Below are positions 45,671 through 54,650 of a stretch of 64,000 nucleotides of DNA, piece after piece. The stretch spans positions 62,001 through 126,000 of the forward strand of contig CAWESO010000006.1 of NCBI GenBank assembly GCA_963811775.1, given 5' to 3'. The notes under the pieces were generated by a model. The model was not told where the DNA came from, ran no database searches, and saw only the letters and a list, made by a program, of their open reading frames with translations. Both the position numbers and the translations under genes were made by a program. Origin of the DNA: Chersky-840 sp963811775 (GTDB lineage Bacteria > Actinomycetota > Acidimicrobiia > Acidimicrobiales > UBA8190). The first letter of the stretch is position 1; each line of letters begins with the position of its first letter.

Positions 45671-45773
45671 ACGGCTCCCCCCGTCGCCGCGGCGTCAGGT
45701 TAGCCGGGCACCGGGGCCGATCCCGGGGATCGCCGGTCAACGCCACGGGCCAGGGCCAGGGGAACCACCCTTG

Positions 45774-45779
45774 TATTGT
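45774..45779 (+). promoter_or_regulatory. Putative -10 box TATTGT, leaderless start
   Basis: TATTGT lies 8 nt before GTG 45788, supporting that start over the TTG at 45776, which lies within the box. Confidence 0.38.
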
Positions 45780-45787
45780 CACCGCGC

Positions 45788-46981
45788 GTGCGCATCCTGA
45801 CCGTGGCCAACCATCTCGGCGCACGGGGGGGCCTGGAACGGACGCAGCTGACCAACTGCCGGGCTCTCGCCGCCCGGGGCCATCGCCTCGACCTCGTCTA
45901 CGTCAGCGCCGGTGACTTCACGAAGGAGTGGGAGGCCTTCGCCGAGACCATGGTCCCCACGGCCGGGACGCTCCTGCGTCGCCGCCGTCCGCTCGCCTCG
46001 GTGGCGGGCGTGGCCGGCGCGCTGCGGGCGGGACGCCGCCTGCGGCCCGACGCGTTGTACGTCTACCGCTACTGGGACATTCCCTACGCGGTGACCGTCG
46101 GCGCCCTAGCCGGGGCCCCTGTCGTGTTCCATCTGTGTCTTCCCCCGCCCGGCTCGGTGCCGCCCTGGCTCCGGCCCTTCCTTCGGCGCGTGAGCCGGAC
46201 GTTGTCGGTGTCGCAGGACACCGCCACCCGTTGGGCCGGCACGGGTTTGCGTGCCGATGTCACGAGCGTCGTGCTCACCGGGATCGACCTGCTCCGCTAC
46301 GTCCCCGCCCCGCCCGGGCGTCGCGCCGCCATCCGGCGGGAGCTCGGGATCGCCGATGACGCCTTCCTCGTGCTCTACGCGGGGCGGATCGGACGCGAGA
46401 AGGGCGTCGACGTCCTGGTGCGCGCCGTGGCGGCGCTCGAGGAGCGGGCCCCGGGCGCGCATCTCCTCGTCGTGGGCTCTCCGTCGCTCGGGGCGGACCC
46501 GGCCGACTCGGGGCGCTATGAGGCCGAGCTGCGCGATCTGGCCCGGGACCGGGCCGTGAGCTTCCTGCCCGCCCAGAGCGACGTGCTCGGCATCATCCAG
46601 GCGGCGGACGTGGCCGTGGTGCCGAGCTTGTGGCCCGAGCCCCTGTCGCGATCGGTGATGGAGCCGCTGGCGTGCGCCGTCCCCGTGGTGGCGACGCGCG
46701 TCGGGGGCAACCCCGAGATCCTCACAGGCTGGTTGTCGCAGTACCTCGTCGAACCGCACGACGTGAGGGGCTTGGCCGACGCACTGGCCGCGCTCTACCG
46801 GTGGCGTGACGAGGAGCCCGATCTGGGCGACCGCTGCCGCCGGCACGCGCAGGACCGGCTGTCGCTCGACGCCGAGGTGGACGCCATCGAGGCGGCTCTC
46901 GACGCTGCGGCCCGGGCCTACCGGACGCGCCCGCGCCGGTGGCGAGCGAGCTCGGCCAAGGACGTGACGTCGTGGGGGTAG
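45788..46981 (+). CDS. Glycosyltransferase family 4 (GT-B)
   Basis: This 397-aa GT-B protein has an N-terminal domain starting VRILTVANHLGARGGLERTQ, where the Gly-rich loop contacts the acceptor or donor. The C-terminal donor domain has LYAGRIGREKGVDVLVRA, LLVVGSPSLGA and the E-x7-E segment in WPEPLSRSVMEPLACAVPVV. Such proteins act at the inner face of the membrane on lipid-linked acceptors. Its position next to sqdB and a methyltransferase makes a sulfolipid synthase (SqdX-like) role possible, but the sequence does not decide that. Its last 64 bases overlap the convergent gene. Confidence 0.85.
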   Translation: MRILTVANHLGARGGLERTQLTNCRALAARGHRLDLVYVSAGDFTKEWEAFAETMVPTAGTLLRRRRPLASVAGVAGALRAGRRLRPDALYVYRYWDIPYAVTVGALAGAPVVFHLCLPPPGSVPPWLRPFLRRVSRTLSVSQDTATRWAGTGLRADVTSVVLTGIDLLRYVPAPPGRRAAIRRELGIADDAFLVLYAGRIGREKGVDVLVRAVAALEERAPGAHLLVVGSPSLGADPADSGRYEAELRDLARDRAVSFLPAQSDVLGIIQAADVAVVPSLWPEPLSRSVMEPLACAVPVVATRVGGNPEILTGWLSQYLVEPHDVRGLADALAALYRWRDEEPDLGDRCRRHAQDRLSLDAEVDAIEAALDAAARAYRTRPRRWRASSAKDVTSWG

Positions 46982-47766
46982 ATGCCGTGGTACGGGTGGA
47001 AGATGCGCCGGCCGCCCGGTCGCCTCGACTCGTAGAGCATGACGGGGAGTCGCACCGGCGTGCGCCACGCGTGGACCAGGGTCTCGGTGCGCGTGGCACG
47101 GGACGTGGCCGGCTCTTCGGGCCACCACGGCCGGAAGCACGTGTCGGGCACGAGCGGGATGCCGAAGGCCTGGGCGTAGACGGGGATCTTGTACTCGAGG
47201 AACCCGAGCTCGGGCTCGTCGATGCCGGCGTAGGCCGACATGAACGCGCGCGGCGCCACGAGCCCGATGAACTGACAGCACAGGGGGTCCGATACCGGCC
47301 CCCAGCGCCGGGCGACGTGGTCCAGGAAGGTGTCGTACTCGCGCCGCGCCTCGCCGCGCGTCCACTGCCACCACGCTTCGACCTCGCGCACCGGGCGCAC
47401 GCCGGATATGAGCATCTCCCCCGGGGCCATGGCGGGCAGGACCGTGCGCAGGGGCGAGACCACCACCGTGTCCCACTGGGCCAGGAAGACCGAGTCCCAT
47501 GCCAGGCCGGCGCCGCGACCGGTGAACCACCGGCTCAGCATGATGTCGCCGTGGCGCCACTTGTAGCGCTCGTCCCGGTCGTCGGGGTAGGCCCAGAAGT
47601 CGTCGACGAGCGGTCCCAGCGCGGCAGTGAAGTCTCGTTCCTCGGAACGGGGCCCGCCGTAGAGCGCGTAGATGGGGACGCCCGGGTTGCGACGGCGCAG
47701 GAGCCGCAACCGGTTCTCGCACACCACGACATCGCGATAGAACCAGAACAGGATGCCGAGCTGCAC
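46918..47766 (-). CDS. Uncharacterised glycan-related protein, 282 aa
   Basis: I cannot name the family. The protein begins VQLGILFWFYRDVVVCENRL and has NPGVPIYALYGGPRSEE, WRHGDIMLSRWFTGRG and LAQWDTVVVSPLRTVL. The last resembles the acidic D-containing segment of GT-A-like proteins. LGFLEYKIPVYAQAFG and IFHPYHGIYPHDVTSL follow. There is no signal or membrane segment. The context (glycosyltransferases on both sides) suggests a transferase or modifying enzyme. GTG 47766 follows TATGCT by 6 nt, a likely leaderless start. Its 3' end overlaps the GT4 gene by 64 bp in the convergent direction, the largest such overlap in the window. Confidence 0.6.
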   Translation of the reverse strand: MQLGILFWFYRDVVVCENRLRLLRRRNPGVPIYALYGGPRSEERDFTAALGPLVDDFWAYPDDRDERYKWRHGDIMLSRWFTGRGAGLAWDSVFLAQWDTVVVSPLRTVLPAMAPGEMLISGVRPVREVEAWWQWTRGEARREYDTFLDHVARRWGPVSDPLCCQFIGLVAPRAFMSAYAGIDEPELGFLEYKIPVYAQAFGIPLVPDTCFRPWWPEEPATSRATRTETLVHAWRTPVRLPVMLYESRRPGGRRIFHPYHGIYPHDVTSLAELARHRRGRVR

Positions 47767-47772
47767 CCGGCG

Positions 47773-47778
47773 AGCATA
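47773..47778 (-). promoter_or_regulatory. Putative -10 box TATGCT, leaderless start
   Basis: TATGCT lies 6 nt before GTG 47766 and matches TANNNT. It sits in the 38-bp gap between divergent genes. Confidence 0.4.
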
Positions 47779-47804
47779 TCGACCACCTCTGCGGGAGCGA
47801 CCCG

Positions 47805-48668
47805 ATGACCACCGAGCCCACCGGCGCGGTGTGGGCCTACTGGGAGAACCATCGGCGGGATCGACGATCGGAGTACCTCGACCTGTGCGTCGAGACCATC
47901 GAGCGCCACGTGGCGCCGCTCGAGCTGCACGTGCTGTCGCGCCACGATGCGATCGATTGGCTGCCCGACCTCGACGTCGACCGCTGGGAGTCGTTGCCGG
48001 CTCCCAACTTCCGCTCCGACTACGTCCGCTCCCGACTGCTCCAGCGCTACGGGGGCGTCTGGATCGACGTCGACACCGTGGTGCTGGCGCCGCTGTCGCA
48101 GCTCCTCGACGAGCTCGACGACACCGGCGTGGTGTGCTTCGGCAAGGAGCTCGGGCGCTTCTTCGGCGGGTTGTGCGCGGCGGCACCGGGGACGGCGTTC
48201 GTCGACGCGTGGGCGGAGGGCCAAGACAAGGCGTTGTCGCGTCGCACCGACTGGGCCGACCTTCCCTATGCCGCGCTCGCCCAGGACGTCACGTGGGAGG
48301 TGGCCCGGCGCCTGCCGTGGAAGGCCCTTCCCATGGAGCGCGTGGCCCCGGTGCCCTGGTACGAGTGGCGCCGGTTCTTCTCGCGCCTCGAGTCCCCCCG
48401 CCGGCTCCTGCCGCCGAACCCGCTCACCGTGGTGCTGTGGAACGTGGTCATGGGGCCCGTCCTGCGGGACCGGACCCGGGCCGAGCTCCTCGCCGGCCAC
48501 ACCCTTCTGGCGCGACTCCTGCGCATGGGCCTGGGACGTTCCACCGCGGCGCAGGAGGAGGACGTCTGGACCGCCATGCACGCCCTGTCGGCGTTGCGCT
48601 TCTCCCTGCCGGGCCAGCGCCTGGAGTCGATGTTCCGGCGCGGGCTCGACCTCCAGCGACGGCCATGA
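47805..48668 (+). CDS. DXD-type glycosyltransferase (GT32/capsule-synthesis-like)
   Basis: This 287-aa protein has NFRSDYVRSRLLQRYGGVWI followed by DVDTVVLAPL. The D-x-D at residues 88-90 after YGGVW is the nucleotide-sugar/metal motif of the Gly_transf_sug (GT32) and capsular-polysaccharide-synthesis groups. The N-terminal VWAYWENHRRDRRSEYLDLC is also typical. It is probably a cytosolic transferase using UDP- or GDP-sugar. The ATG at 47805 has GGGAG 7 nt upstream. The stop overlaps the next start (ATGA), beginning a tight chain of four rightward genes to 51861. Confidence 0.78.
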   Translation: MTTEPTGAVWAYWENHRRDRRSEYLDLCVETIERHVAPLELHVLSRHDAIDWLPDLDVDRWESLPAPNFRSDYVRSRLLQRYGGVWIDVDTVVLAPLSQLLDELDDTGVVCFGKELGRFFGGLCAAAPGTAFVDAWAEGQDKALSRRTDWADLPYAALAQDVTWEVARRLPWKALPMERVAPVPWYEWRRFFSRLESPRRLLPPNPLTVVLWNVVMGPVLRDRTRAELLAGHTLLARLLRMGLGRSTAAQEEDVWTAMHALSALRFSLPGQRLESMFRRGLDLQRRP

Positions 48669-49774
48669 CGTCCGGCGTCCCGTCGCCCGCCGCCCCGGGC
48701 ACCGACGCGGGTACCGGTGCCGGGCCCGACCTGCGCGTGGAGGCCATCACGTCGGGCCGGCTGGCGGCGTCGAGCCGGTTCCGCGTGCTCCAGCACGTCG
48801 AGCCGCTGCGCCGCCTCGGCATCGCGGTCTCGGCGCGCCCACCGCGGGTCTCGAAGTACGCCTCGCTCCCCCGCCGCTGGGAGCACCGGGGCGCGCTGGC
48901 GCCGGGGGCGCGATTGGCGTTGCAGGGAGCCAAGCTGGCGGCGCGGCTCCCGAGCGTGGCCCGTTCGTGGCGCGCCGACATGACCTGGCTCGAACGCGAG
49001 GTTTTGCCCGGCCACCGCACCCTCGAGCCGGTCTTGCACCGTCCCGTCCTGTTCGACGTGGACGACGCCATCTGGCTCCTGTCCCCCGGGCACGAGCGCG
49101 CCGCCCGGGCCGTGGCCCGCAGCGCGGCGTGCGTCATCGCCGGCAACGACTTCCTCGCCGACTGGTTCGGGACTGTCGCTCCGGCCGTCGAACGGGTGTG
49201 GACGGCGATCGACACCGAGCGCTTCGCCCCCGCGGCGCTCCCCCACGACGGCTTCGTGCTCGGATGGACGGGCTCGGGGTCGAGCCTGCGTTACCTGCGC
49301 GCCATCGCCCCGGCCGTGGGGCGCTTCCTGGCCGAGGCACCCGAGGCACGCGTGACGGTCATGGCCGATGCATTCGTCGACCTCCCGGGTATCCCCGCGG
49401 ACCGGCTCGAGCTCGTCTCGTGGAGCCCGGACACCGAGGCGTCAGCGGTGCAGGGCTTCGACGTGGGCTTGATGCCGCTCACGGGCGGAGACTGGGCCAA
49501 GGGGAAGTGCGCCTTCAAGATGCTGCAGTACCTGGCGTGCGCGGTCCCGGCGGTGGTGTCCCCGGTGGGCATGAACACCGAGGTACTGGCCATGGCCGAG
49601 GTGGGCCTGGCCGCCAGCTCCGACGACGAGTGGGTCGAGGCGTTGTTGACGCTGTATCGCGACCGCGACCGCGCCGATCTGCTCGGGCGCAACGGCCGAG
49701 CGCTCACCGAGCGAGCCTTCTCCCTGCCCGTCATCGCTGCGCAGCTGGGGCGCGTCATGCGCCGGTACCGGTGA
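48665..49774 (+). CDS. Glycosyltransferase family 4-like
   Basis: This 369-aa GT-B-like protein has a low-complexity N-terminus (GTDAGTGAGPD), then ITSGRLAASSRFRVLQHVEPL. VLFDVDDAIWLLSPGHERAA is typical of this subgroup. The donor domain has FVLGWTGSGSSLRYLRAIAP, DVGLMPLTGGDWAKGKCAFK and MLQYLACAVPAVVSPVG. A Lys-rich loop replaces the classic E-x7-E, as in many relatives. ATG 48665 overlaps the previous stop (ATGA), and its own stop overlaps the next GTG (GTGA). It probably builds the same polymer as its coupled neighbours. Confidence 0.82.
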   Translation: MTSGVPSPAAPGTDAGTGAGPDLRVEAITSGRLAASSRFRVLQHVEPLRRLGIAVSARPPRVSKYASLPRRWEHRGALAPGARLALQGAKLAARLPSVARSWRADMTWLEREVLPGHRTLEPVLHRPVLFDVDDAIWLLSPGHERAARAVARSAACVIAGNDFLADWFGTVAPAVERVWTAIDTERFAPAALPHDGFVLGWTGSGSSLRYLRAIAPAVGRFLAEAPEARVTVMADAFVDLPGIPADRLELVSWSPDTEASAVQGFDVGLMPLTGGDWAKGKCAFKMLQYLACAVPAVVSPVGMNTEVLAMAEVGLAASSDDEWVEALLTLYRDRDRADLLGRNGRALTERAFSLPVIAAQLGRVMRRYR

Positions 49775-50710
49775 GCACCCCTCCCGAGGTCGTCGGGGTG
49801 GGCCCGTCGCCCGGCGTGCACGTGCTCGTCGTCGCCTACGGGGACTCGGCCGCGCTGGGCGACTGCCTCGAGGCGCTGGGCGGCGCGTACCCGGTGGTGG
49901 TGGTGGACAACTCGTCCTCGGCGGCGACGGGTGCGGTCGTGGCGCGCGCCGGGGCCCGGTACGTCGATCCGGGCGAGAACCTCGGCTTCGCCGCGGCGGT
50001 CAACCTCGGCCTCGATTCCATCCCCCTGCGCGACGCGGACGTCCTGCTCCTCAACCCCGACGCCGTGATCGCTCCCGACGCCGTGGAGCTGCTGCGCCGC
50101 GCCCTGCACGCCGGAGGATCGGTGGCGTGCGCGGCCCCGGCCCAGCATCGCCCGGGATCCGACGTGCCGTCGTCGCCGGTGTGCTGGCCCTTCCCGACAC
50201 CGGCGCGGGCCTGGGCCGAGGCGGTGGGCCTGGGGCGCTTCGCGGGGCTGGGGATACGTCATCGCCTCGGTGCTCCTCGTGCGCGGCGAGGCCCTGGTCG
50301 ATGTCGGAGGGCTCGACGAAGGGTTCTTCCTCTACGCCGAGGAGGCCGATTGGGAGCGTCGGGCCACGCGCCGCGGCTGGCGTGTGGCCTACTGCGAGGA
50401 GGCGTCGGCCGTGCATGCCGGCGCGGCCACGGACCCCGACCCGGCGCGACGGCAGGTCCGGTTCCACGCCGGGGTGGAGACCTACGTGCGCAAGTGGCAC
50501 GGGACGTGGGGATGGCACTCCTATCAGGCGGCCACGGTGCTGACGGCACTGCGGCGCGCCGTGCCGGCGCGTGGCGAGCGCCGGCGCGCCTCGGTGCGCC
50601 TGGCCCGGCTCTACGCCTCGGGCCCCGTCCGCACGGCGCGCCAGCAAGCCATGATCCCGCCGCGCCGGCACCGCGTCCCGGACCTGGGCGGCGTCGGGGA
50701 GGGCGGCTGA
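49771..50710 (+). pseudogene. Glycosyltransferase family 2 (rhamnosyltransferase-like), frameshifted
   Basis: The first part reads VHVLVVAYGDSAALGDCLEA, VVVVDNSSSAATGAVVARAG and LLLNPDAVIAPDAVELL, an inverting GT-A fold like WbbL-type rhamnosyltransferases. The frame runs off family after GRFAG near 50255. The next frame resumes with YVIASVLLVRGEALVDVGG, GFFLYAEEADWERRATRRGW and YVRKWHGTWGWHSY. Removing one G from the GGGG run at about 50248-50251 gives AGWGYVIASVLLVRG and a 312-aa protein. A near-identical architecture occurs intact at 60758-61633. GTG 49771 overlaps the upstream stop (GTGA), and TGA 50708 overlaps the next ATG. Confidence 0.8.
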
Positions 50711-51861
50711 TGGCGGAACCGGCGCACGTGCTCCTGGTGGACAGCTCCGGGTACGCAGACCTGGGTGGGGCGTCGACGGTGTTGAACGAGATCATCTCCC
50801 GGGTCGACCGCGACCGGTTCGTCCCGGCGCTGGCGTGCTTGTCCCCCGGCGGATGGCCCGACCTCGTGCGCCAGAGCGGCACGGCGGCCTACAGCTTCCC
50901 CCGCTCCCGCCTGCGGTCGCCGCGCAATCTGGTGGCGCTGGTGCTCGGCCTACGCGCTGTGGTGCAGCGCGAGAAGACGACGCTCATCCACGCCAGTGAG
51001 AACACGGCCCTGCTGTACGCCAGTGTGACGGGACGGTTGACCCGGACCCCGGTGATCTGGCACATCCATTCCCCTTTGCAGCCGCGTGGACGTGCCGAGC
51101 GCGCCGTGGCGCGCGTCCTGCGCAGACTTCCCCCTGCGCACATCGTGTTCACCTCCGACGGCGCACGCCGTCGCACGGTGCCGTTCCCCGACGTCGAGTG
51201 GTCGGTCGTGACCCCGGGTGTCGATGTCGAGCAGTGCCGTAGTGGCGATCCGGCACGCGGCCGTGATGCGTTTCGCATCCCGGGTGACGCCCTCGTGCTG
51301 TCGATGTTCGCCCGGGTGGGGCTCATGAAGGGCCAGGCGGATTTCGTCGCCGCCCTGGGTCGGCTCTCGACGCGCTTTCCGAACCTGTACGGCGTCATGT
51401 GCGGGCCGGCCGACGAGGGCTCGGCCTACTGGCGCAGGCTCCAGCGCCTCGTGGTCGAGCACCATCTGGAGGAGCGCCTCCTCATCCCCGGAGACGTGCG
51501 CCCCCCGCTGAAGGACGACCTGGTGGCGGGGTCCGACATCGTGGTGCACCCGTCGCACGCCGAGTCCTTCGGCCTCGCCGTCCTCGAGGCCATGGCGGCG
51601 GGCAAGGCTGTCGTGGCCGCCGACACCGACGGGCCCCGCCTGCTGATCGAGGACGGCGTGAGCGGCGTGCTCGTCCCCCCGGGCGACGTCGACGCGCTCA
51701 GCGCCGCACTGGCCCGCCTGCTCGACGACCCCGGGGCGCGTGCCGCGCTCGGGGCCGGAGCCGCCCTCGTCGGGGAGCGCCACGGCGTGGACGACATGGT
51801 CCGCAAATTCGAAGCGCTGTGGGACGACGTGCTCGGACGAAGGCCGGGCCGACCCGTTTAG
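50710..51861 (+). CDS. Glycosyltransferase family 4 (GT-B)
   Basis: This 383-aa protein has the N-terminal LLVDSSGYADLGGASTVLNE (Gly-rich loop), IWHIHSPLQPRGRAERAVAR and IVFTSDGARRRTVPFP. The donor domain has LSMFARVGLMKGQADFVAAL and the E-x7-E in HAESFGLAVLEAMAAGKAVV. GVLVPPGDVDALSAALARLL closes the domain. It is probably a retaining transferase acting on a lipid-linked acceptor. The ATG overlaps the preceding stop (TGATG), and the stop overlaps the convergent sulfotransferase's stop by 4 bp. It is the last gene of the coupled chain starting at 47805. Confidence 0.87.
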   Translation: MAEPAHVLLVDSSGYADLGGASTVLNEIISRVDRDRFVPALACLSPGGWPDLVRQSGTAAYSFPRSRLRSPRNLVALVLGLRAVVQREKTTLIHASENTALLYASVTGRLTRTPVIWHIHSPLQPRGRAERAVARVLRRLPPAHIVFTSDGARRRTVPFPDVEWSVVTPGVDVEQCRSGDPARGRDAFRIPGDALVLSMFARVGLMKGQADFVAALGRLSTRFPNLYGVMCGPADEGSAYWRRLQRLVVEHHLEERLLIPGDVRPPLKDDLVAGSDIVVHPSHAESFGLAVLEAMAAGKAVVAADTDGPRLLIEDGVSGVLVPPGDVDALSAALARLLDDPGARAALGAGAALVGERHGVDDMVRKFEALWDDVLGRRPGRPV

Positions 51862-52853
51862 GGCTCGGAACGCCGCGGCGCGGCCGCACCTCGAGACGGT
51901 CGGCGCAGGGACCGCCCGACCAGCGGGATCCGCCGTCGCCATCGGATGTAGCGCATGTAGCGGGCATAGAGCGCCTCGTACTCGCGGCGTTGCGCGACGG
52001 CGTCGGCCATCCAGCGCGGCGTCTCGCGCTCCGGCGTCCCCGGCAGCCTGTCGTGGGGCCCGGCCAGAGCGCCCAGGATCTCGACGGTCTCCTCCGTGCC
52101 CTCACCACGCTCCTGGTCGCGAGCGGGGCGGGCCCGGTCCCCCGAGACCGAGACCGAGGCCGCCGCACCGGCCAGGTCGTCGTCACCGGCGCGCAACGGC
52201 ACCGACGACGCGGGGCCGAGCCACCGGGCGAGGGCGCCGACCGCCTCGTGGGGGTCGGCCAGGAGGTCCTCGTAGGCCATGACGTAGCCGGGGTGCCCGG
52301 CCAGGGCGCCCAGCGCGGCGCGGTTGTAACGCTCCCACAGGGCGAGCCCGAGGCTCAGGGTGAACCCCTGCCGGACACGCAACGACCGGGCCACGGCGAC
52401 GGGGTCGCGCCACACGAGCACGGTGGCCACGGGCGCCGGCAGCAACGACCGCCACCACGGCAGGAGCAGGCACAGGCGAGGGTCCTTCCACACCACCGGT
52501 CCGTCGACGGGGAAGGCCTGCCGGGCCGCGCGCGCCGCGCCCGACGCAAGACGGGCCACGACCGGGGCGCGCTCCCACCCGGGGTCGAGCTCGGGAGGGG
52601 CGCTCCAACTCCCGCCCAGCGCGCCCAGGACCGCATCGTCGAGGTCGGTGAGCGCCTGGCTCTCGTAGTGGACGGGGTTGTCGTAGCGGCCGACCACCAG
52701 ATCGTCGCCGGCGGGCACCGTCAGACCGAGGTGGCCGAGCGCGCCCGTCAAGGCGGACGTGCCGCTGCGGTGCATTCCCACCACGAGGACCCACGGCCCC
52801 GGAGGCAGTCCTCGTTCGACGGTATTGGCCAACGCCGCGTCGCCGCCTCTCAA
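51858..52853 (-). CDS. PAPS-dependent sulfotransferase (copy 2 of 3)
   Basis: This 331-aa protein has the 5'-phosphosulfate loop VLVVGMHRSGTSALTGAL near residues 22-39, of the MHRSGTS type. The 3'-phosphate site VLVWRDPVAVARSLRVRQ is also present. WKDPRLCLLLPWWRSLLP and MAYEDLLADPHEAV are typical of the Sulfotransfer_3-like bacterial group. A basic C-terminal tail follows (WRRRIPLVGRSLRRPSRG). I chose TTG 52853, which has GAGGAG about 8 nt upstream; the frame is open to 52913. The gene diverges from the methyltransferase-glycosyltransferase fusion. The acceptor is probably a glycan built by the neighbouring genes. Confidence 0.82.
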   Translation of the reverse strand: MRGGDAALANTVERGLPPGPWVLVVGMHRSGTSALTGALGHLGLTVPAGDDLVVGRYDNPVHYESQALTDLDDAVLGALGGSWSAPPELDPGWERAPVVARLASGAARAARQAFPVDGPVVWKDPRLCLLLPWWRSLLPAPVATVLVWRDPVAVARSLRVRQGFTLSLGLALWERYNRAALGALAGHPGYVMAYEDLLADPHEAVGALARWLGPASSVPLRAGDDDLAGAAASVSVSGDRARPARDQERGEGTEETVEILGALAGPHDRLPGTPERETPRWMADAVAQRREYEALYARYMRYIRWRRRIPLVGRSLRRPSRGAAAPRRSEP

Positions 52854-52924
52854 GAAGATCGCTCCTCGACGCCGTCTTCGTCGTCCCGATGGTTCCGCGC
52901 CGAAGGCGCCCAAGCTATAGGACG

Positions 52925-54563
52925 ATGATGCAGAGGACGGGCAGTAGCCTCAGCGACGTGCCAGAGCAGCGCCAGGGGCGAGTCGAGGCCGCCACGCCCG
53001 ACACGTCCCTGGCCGATGCGATCCCGGTGACGGCGAGGACCGTCCTGCAGTGCGGAGCCGGCACCGGGTGGATCGCCAGCCGCTTGAAGCAGCGTCAGCC
53101 CGCGCCGGTCGTATACGGCACGGACTTCCCCGACGTCTCGACGGGCCCCGCCACGCGTGGCCCGGCCCGGGCCGCTCCTGGGTTCGACGACCTCGACGGC
53201 TATCACGAGACCGACCTCGAGTGCGCCCTCCCCCCGCTCGCGCCGGGCTCGGTGGACTGCATCGTGTACGCAGACGTCCTTCCCCGCTTCGTCGACCCCT
53301 TGGCCGCGCTCCTGCGCCAGCGCGGGCTGTTGTCGGAGACGGGGTCGGTGGTGTGCTCGGTCCCCAACCTGCAGCATCACGGGCTCGTGGCGGGGATCCT
53401 GCGTGGTCTGTTCCCCTACATCCCCGGCACCCTCCTCGATCCGTCCTACGTCCGGCTCTTCACCTCGGCGAGCGTCATGCAGGTGCTCCTCGACGCCGGC
53501 TACGCGCCGAACACCGTCGGTCGCGTCGAAGACGACGGGGCCGCGGCCGTCGTGGTGGCCGGCGCGCCGCTGTTCGAACTGCTGGGCGTGGGGGCCGCCG
53601 ACGCCGAACGTGATCTGCGCACGTCGCGTCTCATCGTGCGGGGCTCGGCACTGCCCCCGGCGAATGCGTCCGACGAGGTGCCGCTGACGTTCGTGGCCTG
53701 TGTCAACGACGACGCCCAGCTCGATGCGAACCTGCGCCGCTCGCCGTGCCTGGAGGCCGGGGGACCCCACGAGCTGCTCACCTTCCGCGACTGTGCCAGC
53801 GCGGCGGAAGGGCTGAATGCCGGGATCGAGCGGGCCCGCAACGAATTCGTCGTCCTCGTGCACCAAGACGTGTACCTACCCGCCGGCTGGCCGGCTCGCA
53901 TGGTGACCCAGTGGCGACTGGCCGAGCGCGCTCGGCGGCCCCATCGGGATCGCCGGAGTGTTCGGGGTGCTCGACCGGAAGGTCCCCTTCGACGCCATCG
54001 GGCACGTCGTGCACAGGGACCGCCTCCTCGCCCACCGCAGCCTGCCCTCGGACGTGGACGGTCTCGACGAACTGCTCATGGTGGTGCCGAGAGACACACC
54101 GTTGCGGGTCGACGCTGCGCTGGGGTGGCATCTCTACGGCACCGACCTCGCCTTGCAGGCACAGCAGCGGACGCTGCGGGTGGTGGTCCTCGACGCGCTG
54201 TGCCACCACAACTCGCTCACCGGCCGGGTGCCGTGGAAGTACCGGGAGAGCGAACGCGTGCTGGCCGAGAAGTGGGCCGATCTCCTCCCGATCCACACAA
54301 ACCTGTCGTCCATCGGGGCCTGGCTGACCGACGCGGATGCACCGGTTGGACCGGCAGTCCCCGACGGGCCCGTCGACGAGGACGCGGGGGTGACGCCGGC
54401 GGCGGTCGCCGAGCTCGTCACGCGCCTGCGTCACGAGCAGGGCGCGCTGAACTACGAGCTGGAGCAGGCCCGTCTGCAGGTGGCGTCGATGCAGCAGAGC
54501 CCGTTCTGGCGGGCCCGCCAGGCGTACGTGGCGGTCCGGGACCGGCTGGCGCGGGGCCGCTGA
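52925..54563 (+). pseudogene. Methyltransferase-like / StrF-type glycosyltransferase fusion, frameshifted
   Basis: The N-terminal half is methyltransferase-like (TVLQCGAGTGWIASRLKQ, then SVDCIVYADVLPRFVDPLA and VVCSVPNLQHHGLVAGILRG). The second half has the StrF-like (Glyco_tranf_2_5) signature FVACVNDDAQLDANLRRS, SAAEGLNAGIERARNEFVV and LVHQDVYLPAGWPARM. After WRLAER the frame shifts; the neighbouring frame continues GPIGIAGVFGVLDRKVPF, LDELLMVVPRDTPLRVD and GWHLYGTDLALQAQQRTLR. Removing one base near 53928 joins them into about 545 aa. The C-terminal helix (YELEQARLQVASMQQSPFW) is common in polysaccharide transferases. ATG 52925 follows CTATAGG closely, so a leaderless start is possible; GTG 52961 is an alternative. 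Confidence 0.75.
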
Positions 54564-54635
54564 ACTGACGCGTGCCGCTGCGCCGACAGGGGCCACCGAT
54601 GCGACGCGGGCCCACTGATCCGGGGTGGCGGCCTA

Positions 54636-54641
54636 TAAGGT
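54636..54641 (+). promoter_or_regulatory. Putative -10 box TAAGGT, leaderless start
   Basis: TAAGGT lies 9 nt before GTG 54651, overlapped by TATAAG. The AAGG in it might instead serve as a weak ribosome binding site. Confidence 0.33.
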
Positions 54642-54650
54642 GAACAGGTC

